Notes: generated from the letters alone by a model not told the origin. 11,032 bases of DNA from CAISIP01 sp037968655 (GCA_037968655.1 JBBKVW010000343.1:1-11032); one strand, 5' to 3'; positions 1 through 6,637 are shown, counted from the stretch's first letter. Made by a program: numbers and translations.

Positions 1-17
1 GACTTTCCTTGGTTGTC

Positions 18-1232
18 TCATTGCGCGTAGTTCAGCGCCAGCTCGAAGGCGTCGAAGTTGCGCAGACGGCGACTGCGGTCCAGCTTGGGCAGCGCCCGGT
101 TCAGGATCAGCGGCACGCGCTGTTCGCTGATGCCACCGTGCGAGCGCAGCGGCACTTCGAGTGCCGACAGGTCGTGGCGCGAGGCGCTGGTGCCGATCAC
201 GGTGAAGCGTTCGGACACAGCCACCAGGTCGCCGATGCGGTCGGCGGGCAACTCGAAGCGCTCGGCCGCCTGCGCGCGTGTCAGCACCACTTCCATGCCT
301 TGCAGTTTCTGCAGTCGGGCGCAGGCGGCTGCGACGTCACAGTCCTTGGGCAGGTAGACCGTGGCGAACGAGCCCAGGGCGCCGTGGTGCACCACGTAGG
401 GGTCGGTGATCGGCAGGATGACCCGCGCTGCGGCCACGCCCAGCCAGGCATCGAACCAGTCCTGCAGGTAGATCACGTCGGGCGTGCCGTCCATTGCCAC
501 CTTGGCGTTCATGCCGTGGTCGGCGGTCAGCGCGATCACGCAGCCCAGGTCTTCCAACTGGTCAAGGTAGCCGTCCATCATCGAATAAAAGGCATTGGCG
601 CCGGGCGTACCGGGCGCGTGCTTGTGCTGTATGTAGTCGGTGGTGGACAGGTACATCACATCGGGTTTGCGGGTCTGCATCAGCCGCACGCCGGCGGCGA
701 ACACGAACTCGGACAGGTCGGCGCTGTAGACGCTGGGCAGCGGCTTGCCGACCAGCTGCAACACGTCCTCGATGCCGTTGTCGGCCAGCGTGACCTGGTC
801 TGCGCGTTCGGCCGAAAAGCAGATGCCCTTCATCTTGTGGCCGAGCAGCGCGCGCAGCTTGTCCTTGGCGGTCACCACGGCAACCGACTTGCCGGCGTCG
901 GCCAGCGCCGCCAGCAGGGTCGGTGCGCGCAGCCACTTGGCTTCGTTCATCATCACCTCGGTGCCGCTTTCGGTGTCGTACAGGTAGTTGCCGCAGATGC
1001 CGTGCACGCTGGGCGGCGCGCCGGTCACGATCGACAGATTGTTGGGGTTGGTGAAGCTGGGCACGACGCAGTGGGCGATCAGGCCCGAGCCGATGGCCAG
1101 CGTCTTTTTCAGCCAGGGCATGTGGTCGGTGGCGACCGCCTGGGCCAGGTAGTCGGGTTCGCAGCCGTCGACGCAAACGACGACGGTGGGCGTGGTCGGC
1201 AACTGGTACTGGCGGGAATTGATGTCGAGCAT
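18..1232 (-). CDS. phnA: phosphonoacetate hydrolase PhnA
   Basis: Predicted to hydrolyse the C-P bond of phosphonoacetate to acetate and phosphate; this is a cytoplasmic, di-metal (zinc) enzyme of the alkaline phosphatase/nucleotide pyrophosphatase superfamily. The 404-residue length fits the family. The metal and catalytic residues are visible: D22 in VVCVDGCEPD, nucleophile T61 in PSFTNPNN, D199 and H203 in STTDYIQH, D238-H239 in LTADHGMN, and H365 in RSHGGISEQ. Their spacing matches characterised PhnA proteins. I chose the ATG at 1232 because the protein start MLDINSRQ leads straight into the first beta strand; the longer frame back to 1388 runs through the regulator gene in another frame. 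It lies 11 bases after the regulator stop, with only a weak GAAAG ribosome site, so translation may be coupled. No signal peptide is seen. Only 17 bases remain before the window edge, so further operon genes could follow. Confidence 0.95.
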   Translation of the reverse strand: MLDINSRQYQLPTTPTVVVCVDGCEPDYLAQAVATDHMPWLKKTLAIGSGLIAHCVVPSFTNPNNLSIVTGAPPSVHGICGNYLYDTESGTEVMMNEAKWLRAPTLLAALADAGKSVAVVTAKDKLRALLGHKMKGICFSAERADQVTLADNGIEDVLQLVGKPLPSVYSADLSEFVFAAGVRLMQTRKPDVMYLSTTDYIQHKHAPGTPGANAFYSMMDGYLDQLEDLGCVIALTADHGMNAKVAMDGTPDVIYLQDWFDAWLGVAAARVILPITDPYVVHHGALGSFATVYLPKDCDVAAACARLQKLQGMEVVLTRAQAAERFELPADRIGDLVAVSERFTVIGTSASRHDLSALEVPLRSHGGISEQRVPLILNRALPKLDRSRRLRNFDAFELALNYAQ

Positions 1233-1243
1233 GGATGCAGCTT

Positions 1244-1951
1244 TCAGGTCGGTATGGGCGGCGCGTCGGAGCCACGGCGTTGCCCGTCGTTTTCGATTGT
1301 GCGCGCCTTGCTGTTCATGGCATGGTCGAACAGGGCGCGGCCGGCGACATCGGGGTTGCCGGACTTGATGGCTTCCAGGATTTCCCAATGCGCATGGGCC
1401 GACACCGGCAGCATGTTGTGCGCAGCCAGGTTAAGGCGGCGAAACAGCGAGATCTCCTTGACCAGCTTGCGGTAGATCGAGGTGAGCTTGCGGTTGCCGG
1501 CCATCTCGACCAGACGGTCGTGGAACTGCAGGTTGAGCAGGTGGTAGTTGTGCGAGTCGGCCGCCTGGACGGCGTCTTCCATGGCCTGCACCAGGGCTTC
1601 GATCTCCTGCTGTTGCGGCTGCGTCATGCTGCCAGCCAGGCGCCGGCCCACCAGTTCTTCCATGGTGGCGCGCAGTTCGAATATCTCGACCGCCTCGTCC
1701 AGCGGAATGTCGCGCACGAAGACGCCGCGGTTTTTCTCGCTGCGCACCAGGCCGGCTTCGTCGAGCATGCGAAAGGCCTCGCGCACCGGGCCGCGCGAGA
1801 CGCCCAGCTTGAGCGCCAGCGCCGCCTCGTTGAGCTTGTCGCCGGGCGCGTATTCGCCGGCCAGGATGGCGCGCTCGACTTCCTGTTGCACCGCCATGGT
1901 CAGGGAACTGGTTTGCAGCAATGCGATAGTGGAATGCGCGGCGCCAGTCAT
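1244..1951 (-). CDS. GntR-family (FCD subfamily) transcriptional regulator
   Basis: This 235-residue protein is probably the local regulator of the phosphonate genes. An N-terminal winged helix-turn-helix spans about residues 17-80: EYAPGDKLNE, then the recognition helix around GVSRGPVREAFRML, then the wing NRGVFVRD. An all-helical FCD ligand-binding domain covers about 88-215, with the histidines in LQFHDRL and AHAHWEI that often hold a metal in this family. ATG at 1951 is preferred; a TTG at 1969 would add six residues. The gene is co-oriented with and just upstream of the PhnA gene, and diverges from phnW across about 165 bases, the usual arrangement for an autoregulated local repressor or activator. 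FCD regulators bind small carboxylate-like effectors; phosphonoacetate, phosphonoacetaldehyde or AEP are plausible here by context only. Confidence 0.92.
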   Translation of the reverse strand: MTGAAHSTIALLQTSSLTMAVQQEVERAILAGEYAPGDKLNEAALALKLGVSRGPVREAFRMLDEAGLVRSEKNRGVFVRDIPLDEAVEIFELRATMEELVGRRLAGSMTQPQQQEIEALVQAMEDAVQAADSHNYHLLNLQFHDRLVEMAGNRKLTSIYRKLVKEISLFRRLNLAAHNMLPVSAHAHWEILEAIKSGNPDVAGRALFDHAMNSKARTIENDGQRRGSDAPPIPT

Positions 1952-1974
1952 GGCCTGATTGAAGCACAAATCAG

Positions 1975-2002
1975 ATTATTGTCAACAATCTACAAAAAAC
2001 AA
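1975..2002 (-). promoter_or_regulatory. candidate promoter for the regulator-phnA operon
   Basis: On the minus strand, TTGTTT (2002-1997) is followed after 16 bases by AATAAT (1980-1975), which is five of six to the sigma-70 -10 consensus. Transcription would start near 1968, giving a leader of about 17 bases before the ATG at 1951. An alternative uses the perfect TTGACA at 1985-1980 with TTCAAT at 1963-1958, but that would place the transcript start on the start codon. Confidence 0.35.
1978..1989. promoter_or_regulatory. candidate GntR/FCD operator in the divergent control region
   Basis: ATTGTCAACAAT is an inverted repeat with arms ATTGT and ACAAT around a CA centre, in an A+T-rich island of a G+C-rich window. 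A second, slightly offset dyad brackets it: AGATT at 1973-1977 and AATCT at 1987-1991. GT..AC half-sites with AT-rich flanks are typical of FCD-type GntR operators. It overlaps the best -10 candidate of the regulator gene and lies 13 bases upstream of the -35 candidate for phnW, which suits autoregulation plus control of phnW. The assignment to this regulator is inference. Confidence 0.45.
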
Positions 2003-2032
2003 TTGACATAATGAAAGCGCGAATCAGACAAT
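2003..2032 (+). promoter_or_regulatory. candidate sigma-70 promoter for phnW
   Basis: A perfect -35 hexamer TTGACA (2003-2008) is followed after 18 bases by GACAAT (2027-2032), four of six to the -10 consensus. CATAAT at 2007-2012 is a better -10 by itself but has no matching -35 at 16-18 bases. The start of phnW would lie about 75-80 bases downstream of initiation, so the leader is moderately long. Confidence 0.4.
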
Positions 2033-2094
2033 CCAGGGCATCCGGCCACTTGCAAGCGGTAGCCGTCTGCTTCGTGTTTCGCCGACCAATTTGA

Positions 2095-2105
2095 TAGCTG
2101 AGCTA
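2095..2105. repeat. small inverted repeat next to the phnW ribosome site
   Basis: TAGCT-G-AGCTA is a perfect 11-base dyad whose last base is the first base of the AAGGA ribosome-binding site of phnW (2105-2109). With a one-base centre it cannot form a stable hairpin, so if functional it would be a protein-binding dyad. It may be chance. Confidence 0.2.
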
Positions 2106-2116
2106 AGGAACCGACC

Positions 2117-3238
2117 ATGGACAGGGACAAGATCCTGCTGACCCCCGGCCCGCTGACCACCAGCTTGCGCACCAAGCTGGCCATGTTGCGCGACTGGGGC
2201 TCCTGGGACTCGGACTTCAATGCCGTCACAGCGCAACTGCGCGCCAGCCTGCTCAAGATCGTGCATGGCGCCGACACCCATGTGGTGGTGCCGCTGCAGG
2301 GCAGCGGCACCTTCAGCGTCGAGGCTGCCGTTGCCACCGTGGTGCCGCGCAACGGCCATGTGCTGGTGCTCGACAACGGCGCGTATTGCAAGCGCGCCGC
2401 CAGGCTGACCACGCTGATGGGGCGCAAAACCACGCTGCTGCCCTTTGACGAAGCGCAGCCGGTGTCGGCAGCCGCGGTCGACGACGCATTGCGAGCCGAT
2501 GCGGGCATCAGCCATGTGGTGCTGATCCACTGCGAGACCGGTGCCGGCGTACTCAATCCGCTGCAGGAAGTTGCCGATGTCTGCGAAAAACATGGCAAGG
2601 GCCTCATCGTCGATGCGATGAGCTCATTCGGCGCGCTGGAGATTGATGCCCGCAAGACCCAGTTCGACGCCCTGATCGCTGCCAGCGGCAAATGCCTGGA
2701 GGGCGTGCCTGGCATGGGCTTCGTGTTCATCCGCAAGGCGGTGCTCGACGCCTGTGCCGGCAACAGCCAGTCACTGGCGATGGATCTGCACGATCAGTAC
2801 GTCTACATGGAAAAGACGACGCAGTGGCGCTTCACGCCGCCCACGCATGTGGTCGTGGCGCTGGCCGAGGCGGTCAAGCAGTTCGAGGAAGAAGGCGGAC
2901 AAGCGGCGCGGTTGGCGCGCTACAGCGCCAACTGCGACGTGCTGGTGCAGGGCATGGCAGCGCTGGGATTCAAGCCCTTCCTGGACCCGGCGGTGCAGGC
3001 GCCGATCATCGTCACCTTCCACGCGCCCGCGCATCCGAACTACCAGTTCAAGGCCTTCTACGAGGCCACCAAGAGCCGCGGCTTCATCCTGTATCCGGGC
3101 AAGCTGACGCAGATCGAGACTTTTCGGGTTGGCTGTATTGGCGCCATCGGGGCGGACGAAATGCGGCAGGCCGTGCATGCGGTGGATCTGGCGATGCGCG
3201 AGATGGGGATTGACGCAATGGTCACGCTCCGAGACTGA
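2117..3238 (+). CDS. phnW: 2-aminoethylphosphonate:pyruvate aminotransferase PhnW
   Basis: Predicted to transfer the amino group of 2-aminoethylphosphonate to pyruvate, giving phosphonoacetaldehyde and L-alanine. It is a cytoplasmic, PLP-dependent, class V fold-type I aminotransferase. The 373-residue length is normal for PhnW. Visible features are the N-terminal LLTPGPLTTS signature, the DWGSWDSDF segment, the phosphate-binding QGSGTF at 61-66, ETGAGVLNP at 140-148, D166 in IVDAMSSFG (pairs with the pyridine nitrogen) and the Schiff-base lysine K192 in AASGKCLEG. The start ATG has a good AAGGA site seven bases upstream. It diverges from the GntR gene and PhnA gene. No PhnX (phosphonoacetaldehyde hydrolase) is seen here, so with PhnA present the aldehyde is probably oxidised rather than cleaved directly. 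The toxin-antitoxin pair begins 58 bases after its stop, with no clear terminator between. Confidence 0.96.
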   Translation: MDRDKILLTPGPLTTSLRTKLAMLRDWGSWDSDFNAVTAQLRASLLKIVHGADTHVVVPLQGSGTFSVEAAVATVVPRNGHVLVLDNGAYCKRAARLTTLMGRKTTLLPFDEAQPVSAAAVDDALRADAGISHVVLIHCETGAGVLNPLQEVADVCEKHGKGLIVDAMSSFGALEIDARKTQFDALIAASGKCLEGVPGMGFVFIRKAVLDACAGNSQSLAMDLHDQYVYMEKTTQWRFTPPTHVVVALAEAVKQFEEEGGQAARLARYSANCDVLVQGMAALGFKPFLDPAVQAPIIVTFHAPAHPNYQFKAFYEATKSRGFILYPGKLTQIETFRVGCIGAIGADEMRQAVHAVDLAMREMGIDAMVTLRD

Positions 3239-3263
3239 AACTGCGCGAGATCCAAATAGCATC

Positions 3264-3297
3264 TAAAATGGCGCCATATTCCGTTTTGGAGCCAAAA
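3264..3297 (+). promoter_or_regulatory. operator/promoter-like region of the toxin-antitoxin pair
   Basis: Two dyads are packed just before the antitoxin gene. ATGGCGCCAT at 3268-3277 is a perfect 10-base palindrome, extending to 16 bases (3265-3280) with one mismatched pair. TTTTGG-AG-CCAAAA at 3284-3297 overlaps the GGAG ribosome site (3288-3291) and the first base of the start codon. TAAAAT at 3264-3269 is five of six to a -10 box, but I see no good -35. Ribbon-helix-helix antitoxins usually bind such paired dyads to repress their own operon; that use here is inference. Confidence 0.45.
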
Positions 3298-3635
3298 TGC
3301 CTAATATTTCAGTTAAGGATGTGCCCGAGCAGTGGGCTGACGCACTGCGCCGTCGCGCCGTGCGCAATCATCGTTCGCTTCAAGGCGAGTTAATGGCCAT
3401 CATCGAGCAGGCGGTGCAAGAACCGGTTCTAGATCTGCCAGCGCGGCAATCCATTGCAGCTCCATCGCCTCACGGTGTTGTAGTTGGCTACGGTGCTGGT
3501 GGTCATCCAATCGTGCGGCGCGGTTGGAAAACCGTGGACCAGATTGCCGCCGAAATGCATGCCAAGTATCCCGAGCCAGTGCGCGATGTGCCCCTGGGTG
3601 TGGACATCATCCGGCAAGATCGGGATTCGCGGTGA
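3297..3635 (+). CDS. VapB/FitA-like ribbon-helix-helix antitoxin
   Basis: Probable antitoxin of a type II system, neutralising the PIN ribonuclease encoded next to it and repressing the operon. The N-terminus (residues 3-40) reads as an Arc/FitA-like ribbon-helix-helix: strand NISVKDVP, helix EQWADALRRRAVRN, turn HRSL, helix QGELMAIIEQAV. The last residues VDIIRQDRDSR resemble the acidic and basic toxin-contacting tail seen in FitA-type antitoxins. At 112 residues it is longer than the usual 70-85; the extra middle part (about 45-98) contains GYGAGGHPIVRRGW and a short helix DQIAAEMHAKY whose role I cannot assign. The ATG has GGAG five bases upstream, inside a dyad. Its TGA stop overlaps the GTG start of the toxin. 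G+C is about 58-60% in sampled lines, lower than the neighbours, which suggests a mobile cassette. Confidence 0.8.
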   Translation: MPNISVKDVPEQWADALRRRAVRNHRSLQGELMAIIEQAVQEPVLDLPARQSIAAPSPHGVVVGYGAGGHPIVRRGWKTVDQIAAEMHAKYPEPVRDVPLGVDIIRQDRDSR

Positions 3636-4072
3636 CCTCCGCTTCACAGCAGCTGCACATTGCAGAGCCGCCAGCCACCTATTTGGTCCAAAGCCCACTG
3701 GTCGTCGATTGCAGCACGATTGCCGGTGTGCTGTTTCAGGAGCACTGGTGGGAGCAGGCGACGCAAAGAATCGCGCACCGGACCTTGCACGCGCCCTATC
3801 TGTTGGACGCAGAAATGGCCAACGTGGCTGTCAAGAAGCAGCGTCGAGGCCAGGGAGCTTTCGTGGACGATGCAATGGCGCAGTTCCAGTCCATGGATAT
3901 ACGACTGCATCCGATTCAGGTAGTTGATGTCGTGTCATTGGCCTTGCAATATGGCTTGTCGGGATACGACGCTTCCTACCTTTGGCTGGCGGCCGAACTC
4001 AAGGCGCAGCTGGCCACATTTGATGAAGAGCTGGCGGTAGCTGCCAGAACCCATCTGGCTGGCCTGGCCTGA
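3632..4072 (+). CDS. PIN-domain ribonuclease toxin (VapC/FitB-like)
   Basis: Probable Mg-dependent endoribonuclease toxin, 146 residues. The four PIN acidic positions are present in order: D26 in PLVVDCST, E61 in LLDAEMANV, D113 in GLSGYDASYLWLA and D131 in LATFDEELA. I chose the GTG at 3632 because it overlaps the antitoxin stop (GTGA), has GGGA about six bases upstream, and puts the first catalytic Asp near the N-terminus; the upstream ATG at 3524 lies within the antitoxin and encodes a Cys/Arg-rich stretch unlike any PIN N-terminus. Even so, about 20 residues precede the first PIN strand, longer than usual, so a later start is possible. The overlap implies translational coupling, which keeps the toxin behind antitoxin supply. 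The target RNA cannot be read from the sequence. Confidence 0.85.
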   Translation: MTSASQQLHIAEPPATYLVQSPLVVDCSTIAGVLFQEHWWEQATQRIAHRTLHAPYLLDAEMANVAVKKQRRGQGAFVDDAMAQFQSMDIRLHPIQVVDVVSLALQYGLSGYDASYLWLAAELKAQLATFDEELAVAARTHLAGLA

Positions 4073-4082
4073 ACCGCGGGCG

Positions 4083-4991
4083 ATGAACGCCGGCACCCGT
4101 GCCCTAACAGCCGGCGCGTTCGCCACGCTGATGCTGATCGCCCTGATGATGGGCGCCAACCACGTCGCGGCCCGCATTGCCTTCAACAACGGTGTCGACG
4201 TGGCCACGGCCGTCGTGTTTCGCAGCGTCGTCACCACCCTGGTCATCGTCGCGCTGCTGGCGCTGCAACGGGTGCCGGTTGCGTTCAATGCGCGCCATCG
4301 GCGCTACCTGCCGCTGATCGGCCTGCTGGTGGGTGTGCAAAGCCTGTGCCTGTATTCAGCAGTGGCGCGCCTGCCGGTGGCGCTGGCATTGCTGGCTTTC
4401 AACACCTACCCACTGTGGACTGCGTTGTGGGCGGCGCTGATCTATCGCAAGCCGCCCGAGCGCGCGGTCTTGCTGGCGATGCCGGTGATCCTGCTCGGAC
4501 TGGCATTGGCACTGGACGTGCTTGGCGCGGCCTCCGGCCTGGGCGCAGCCGACCAATGGAGCCGTATCGGCGTTGGCGTGGCCTTCGCACTCGCCGCAGC
4601 GGCCACCTTCGGCGCGGCGCTGGTGTTCACGCAGCATGAAGCGGCCGACATTGATGGCCGGGTGCGCACCGCCACCACGCTCGGGCTGGCCGGCCTGATC
4701 GCGCTTGCAAGCGTCACGGTACAAGGCGGCTTTCATTTTCCAAACGCGGCGGCCGGCTGGTGGGGGCTGGCGGCCCTGACCTTCTTGTACGGCACCGCGT
4801 TCACCATCATGTTCACCGTATTGCCGCGCCTGGGCGTGGTCGGCAACTCGGCCATCATGAATGTCGAGCCTGTCTTTGCACTGGTGCTGGCCTGGCTGAT
4901 CCTGGACCAGGCGATTGCGCCAGTGCAGGTGGCAGGGGCCTTGCTGGTGGTCGGGGCGGTGATGGTGTTGGGAATGCGACGCAGGGTCTGA
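4083..4991 (+). CDS. DMT-superfamily transporter (EamA domains)
   Basis: Inner-membrane permease of 302 residues, the standard length for ten-helix drug/metabolite transporters. It is hydrophobic throughout and has two EamA repeats at about residues 13-140 and 155-298. The first begins LIALMMGANHVAARIA; the second ends with the typical NVEPVFALVLAWLILDQ segment and a short basic tail RRRV that should be cytosolic. No substrate can be deduced; amino-acid, amine or metabolite export or uptake are all known in the family. The start lies 10 bases after the toxin stop, with no convincing ribosome site, so it may be read through from the toxin-antitoxin transcript, or an original promoter may have been displaced. 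It lies 94 bases before the gamma-glutamyl ligase gene on the same strand, so it could belong to that catabolic operon. Confidence 0.9.
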   Translation: MNAGTRALTAGAFATLMLIALMMGANHVAARIAFNNGVDVATAVVFRSVVTTLVIVALLALQRVPVAFNARHRRYLPLIGLLVGVQSLCLYSAVARLPVALALLAFNTYPLWTALWAALIYRKPPERAVLLAMPVILLGLALALDVLGAASGLGAADQWSRIGVGVAFALAAAATFGAALVFTQHEAADIDGRVRTATTLGLAGLIALASVTVQGGFHFPNAAAGWWGLAALTFLYGTAFTIMFTVLPRLGVVGNSAIMNVEPVFALVLAWLILDQAIAPVQVAGALLVVGAVMVLGMRRRV

Positions 4992-5001
4992 AAAGCTGTC
5001 G

Positions 5002-5019
5002 TTTGCGTCAGAATGCAAA
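5002..5019. repeat. inverted repeat upstream of the gamma-glutamyl ligase gene
   Basis: TTTGC (5002-5006) and GCAAA (5015-5019) form an inverted repeat with an 8-base spacer, in the 94-base gap between the permease and the ligase. It could be half of a regulator site for the catabolic operon. The arms are short and chance is not excluded. Confidence 0.2.
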
Positions 5020-5085
5020 TGCGCGTTATTCGGGCCACATCCCGGTGATCGATTGACACCCAAACAAGAATTTCAAAGGAGCATC

Positions 5086-6474
5086 ATGGCGACCAAGAAG
5101 AAGATCGAGGCCGAACTGCACCCAGCGGTTCAAGGCGTCAAGCTCTCCGGGTCCAGCAAGGTCAAGGTCGCGGTGAGCGACATCGACGGCGTGCTGCGGG
5201 GCAAATACCTGCACATCGACAAGTTTCTCGGCGCGGCCGAGGCCTATCCGGCTGGCGGCTTCGGCTTTTGCGACGTGGTGCTGGGCTGGGACATGATGGA
5301 TGTGACCTATGACAACACCACAGCCACAGGTTGGCAGCATGGCTTTCCCGATGCGCTGGCCCGGCTCGACCTGAACACCGCGCGCCATATTCCGTGGGAC
5401 GGCAACACGCCGTTCTTCCTGGGCGAATTCGTCAATGCCGACGGCACGCCGCATGCGCAGTGTCCGCGCCAGGCACTCAAGCGGGTGCTCAAGCGGGCCG
5501 AGAAGATGGGCTTCACTGTCATGACCGGCATGGAGTTCGAGTGGTTCAACTTCCTGGAGACACCCGAGAGCTGGGCAGCCAAGAAAGGCGTTGCGCCGCA
5601 GACGCTGACCCCTGGCATGTTCGGCTATTCACTACTGCGCATGAACCAGCATCGCGATTTCTTCAACGCGCTGATGGACCAGATGCTGGCCTTCAATGTG
5701 CCGATCGAGGGCCTGCATACCGAGACCGGCCCTGGCGTCTATGAAGCGGCAATCGGCTTCAGCGAAGCGCTCCAGCAGGCCGACCGCGCCATCCTGTTCA
5801 AGACCGGTGCCAAGGAGATTGGCGCCGGCTTCGGCATCATGCCCAGCTTCATGGCCAAGCCGCACCAGAACCTGCCCGGCTGCAGCGGCCATATCCACCA
5901 GAGTCTGTCGGACGGCAAGAACAATCTGTTCTTCGACGCCAAGAGGCCGCGCAAGATGAGCCGGCTGTTCGAGAGCTACCTGGCCGGACAGGTGGCCTGC
6001 ATGATGGAATTTGCGCCGATGATCTGGCCCACCATCAACAGCTACAAGCGTCTGGTCGACGGCTTCTGGGCGCCGGTCAAGCCGACCTGGGGCATCGACA
6101 ACCGCACCGCGAGTTTCCGCGTCATCGCCGGCCGCCCCCAGGCGACCCGGCTCGAGACGCGTTGCCCCGGCGCCGACGTCAATCCCTACCTGGCGATGGC
6201 AGCGGTCATAGCGGCCGGGTTGGATGGTGTTGAAAAGGGATTGAGGCTGACTGCACCGCCGATCACCGGCACCAATGTCGGCGGCGAGAAAATTCCCCGC
6301 GCCCCGCGCACGCTGAACGAGACCAATCAGATTTTTCAACGATCCACGATTGCGCGCGACTGGCTCGGCGACGGCTTTGTCGACCATTTCGCGGCGACCC
6401 GCGACTGGGAATGGCGCCAGTGGCTCGACGCGGTGACCGACTGGGAGATGAAGCGCTATTTCGAGATCATTTAG
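5086..6474 (+). CDS. glutamine synthetase-like gamma-glutamyl ligase (PuuA/IpuC/GlnA4 type)
   Basis: Predicted to join glutamate to the amino group of a small amine, using ATP, as the first step of a gamma-glutamylation pathway. The protein has 462 residues, close to PuuA and IpuC-type enzymes. The beta-grasp N-terminus contains VSDIDGVLRGKYL (residues 30-42). The catalytic domain shows GMEFEWF with E150 and E152, TETGPGVYEAAI with E213 and E220, KPHQNLPGCSGHIHQS with H269 and H271, NRTASFR with R340 and R345, and RLETRCPGADVNPYL with E357 and R359. It lacks the NLYDLP adenylylation segment of housekeeping GlnA and carries the WEMKRYFEII end common in the amine-ligase group. The ATG at 5086 has a strong AAAGGAG four bases upstream; a TTG at 5053 would place that site inside the gene. 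Gene order with an alcohol dehydrogenase, a PuuD-like hydrolase and an aldehyde dehydrogenase supports an amino-alcohol substrate. Exact substrate is inferred. Confidence 0.9.
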   Translation: MATKKKIEAELHPAVQGVKLSGSSKVKVAVSDIDGVLRGKYLHIDKFLGAAEAYPAGGFGFCDVVLGWDMMDVTYDNTTATGWQHGFPDALARLDLNTARHIPWDGNTPFFLGEFVNADGTPHAQCPRQALKRVLKRAEKMGFTVMTGMEFEWFNFLETPESWAAKKGVAPQTLTPGMFGYSLLRMNQHRDFFNALMDQMLAFNVPIEGLHTETGPGVYEAAIGFSEALQQADRAILFKTGAKEIGAGFGIMPSFMAKPHQNLPGCSGHIHQSLSDGKNNLFFDAKRPRKMSRLFESYLAGQVACMMEFAPMIWPTINSYKRLVDGFWAPVKPTWGIDNRTASFRVIAGRPQATRLETRCPGADVNPYLAMAAVIAAGLDGVEKGLRLTAPPITGTNVGGEKIPRAPRTLNETNQIFQRSTIARDWLGDGFVDHFAATRDWEWRQWLDAVTDWEMKRYFEII

Positions 6475-6637
6475 TGCGGCTTGACTGGTCGCCTGACGCG
6501 CAAGCGCTTGCAGTTCGCGACAATCAATCCGCACCGTCGCCTCGCTGCGCAAAAGAAGTGGAAGCGGATCGCCATTGACCTGATTCGACCTGCTGCCACG
6601 TAACGCAAAACAATTGGAATCTGACCCTGATCTATTT
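6475..6637 (+). promoter_or_regulatory. intergenic region before the alcohol dehydrogenase, with a LacI-type palindrome
   Basis: This 163-base gap holds GCAAGCGCTTGC at 6500-6511, a perfect 12-base palindrome with the AAGCGCTT core typical of LacI/GalR-family operators. It also holds AAAACAATTG at 6607-6616, a ten-base string shared with the phnW promoter region. I find no convincing promoter: TTGACC at 6575-6580 has no -10 box at the right distance. There is no T-run after the palindrome, so it is not a standard terminator. The gap may carry an internal control point of the operon. Confidence 0.35.

Noticed and set aside
9..1475. A 488-codon open frame on the plus strand.
   Set aside because: It is the antisense shadow of phnA and the end of the GntR gene; composition is His/Gln/Val/Gly-rich with no domain signature.
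2117..3238. Serine-glyoxylate or other class V aminotransferase instead of PhnW.
   Set aside because: The LLTPGPLTTS start, DWGSWDSDF segment and AASGKCLEG lysine region are PhnW-like, and a phosphonoacetate hydrolase gene is the divergent neighbour.
3524..3631. Longer toxin N-terminus from the ATG at 3524.
   Set aside because: The added 36 residues are Cys/Arg/Pro-rich and come from the antitoxin gene read in another frame; the GTG overlapping the antitoxin stop gives a normal PIN protein.
5053..5058. TTGACA as a -35 box, or TTG as the ligase start.
   Set aside because: No -10 box lies 16-18 bases downstream; that position falls on the AAAGGAG ribosome site. As a start codon it would put the strong ribosome site inside the gene, so the ATG at 5086 is preferred.
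5086..6474. Housekeeping glutamine synthetase GlnA.
   Set aside because: The NLYDLP adenylylation segment is missing, the active-site loops differ from GlnA (TETGPGVYE, GCSGHIH), and the gene sits with a PuuD-like hydrolase and dehydrogenases.
6500..6511. Rho-independent terminator after the ligase gene.
   Set aside because: The palindrome has no loop and no following T-run; a regulatory dyad is the better reading.
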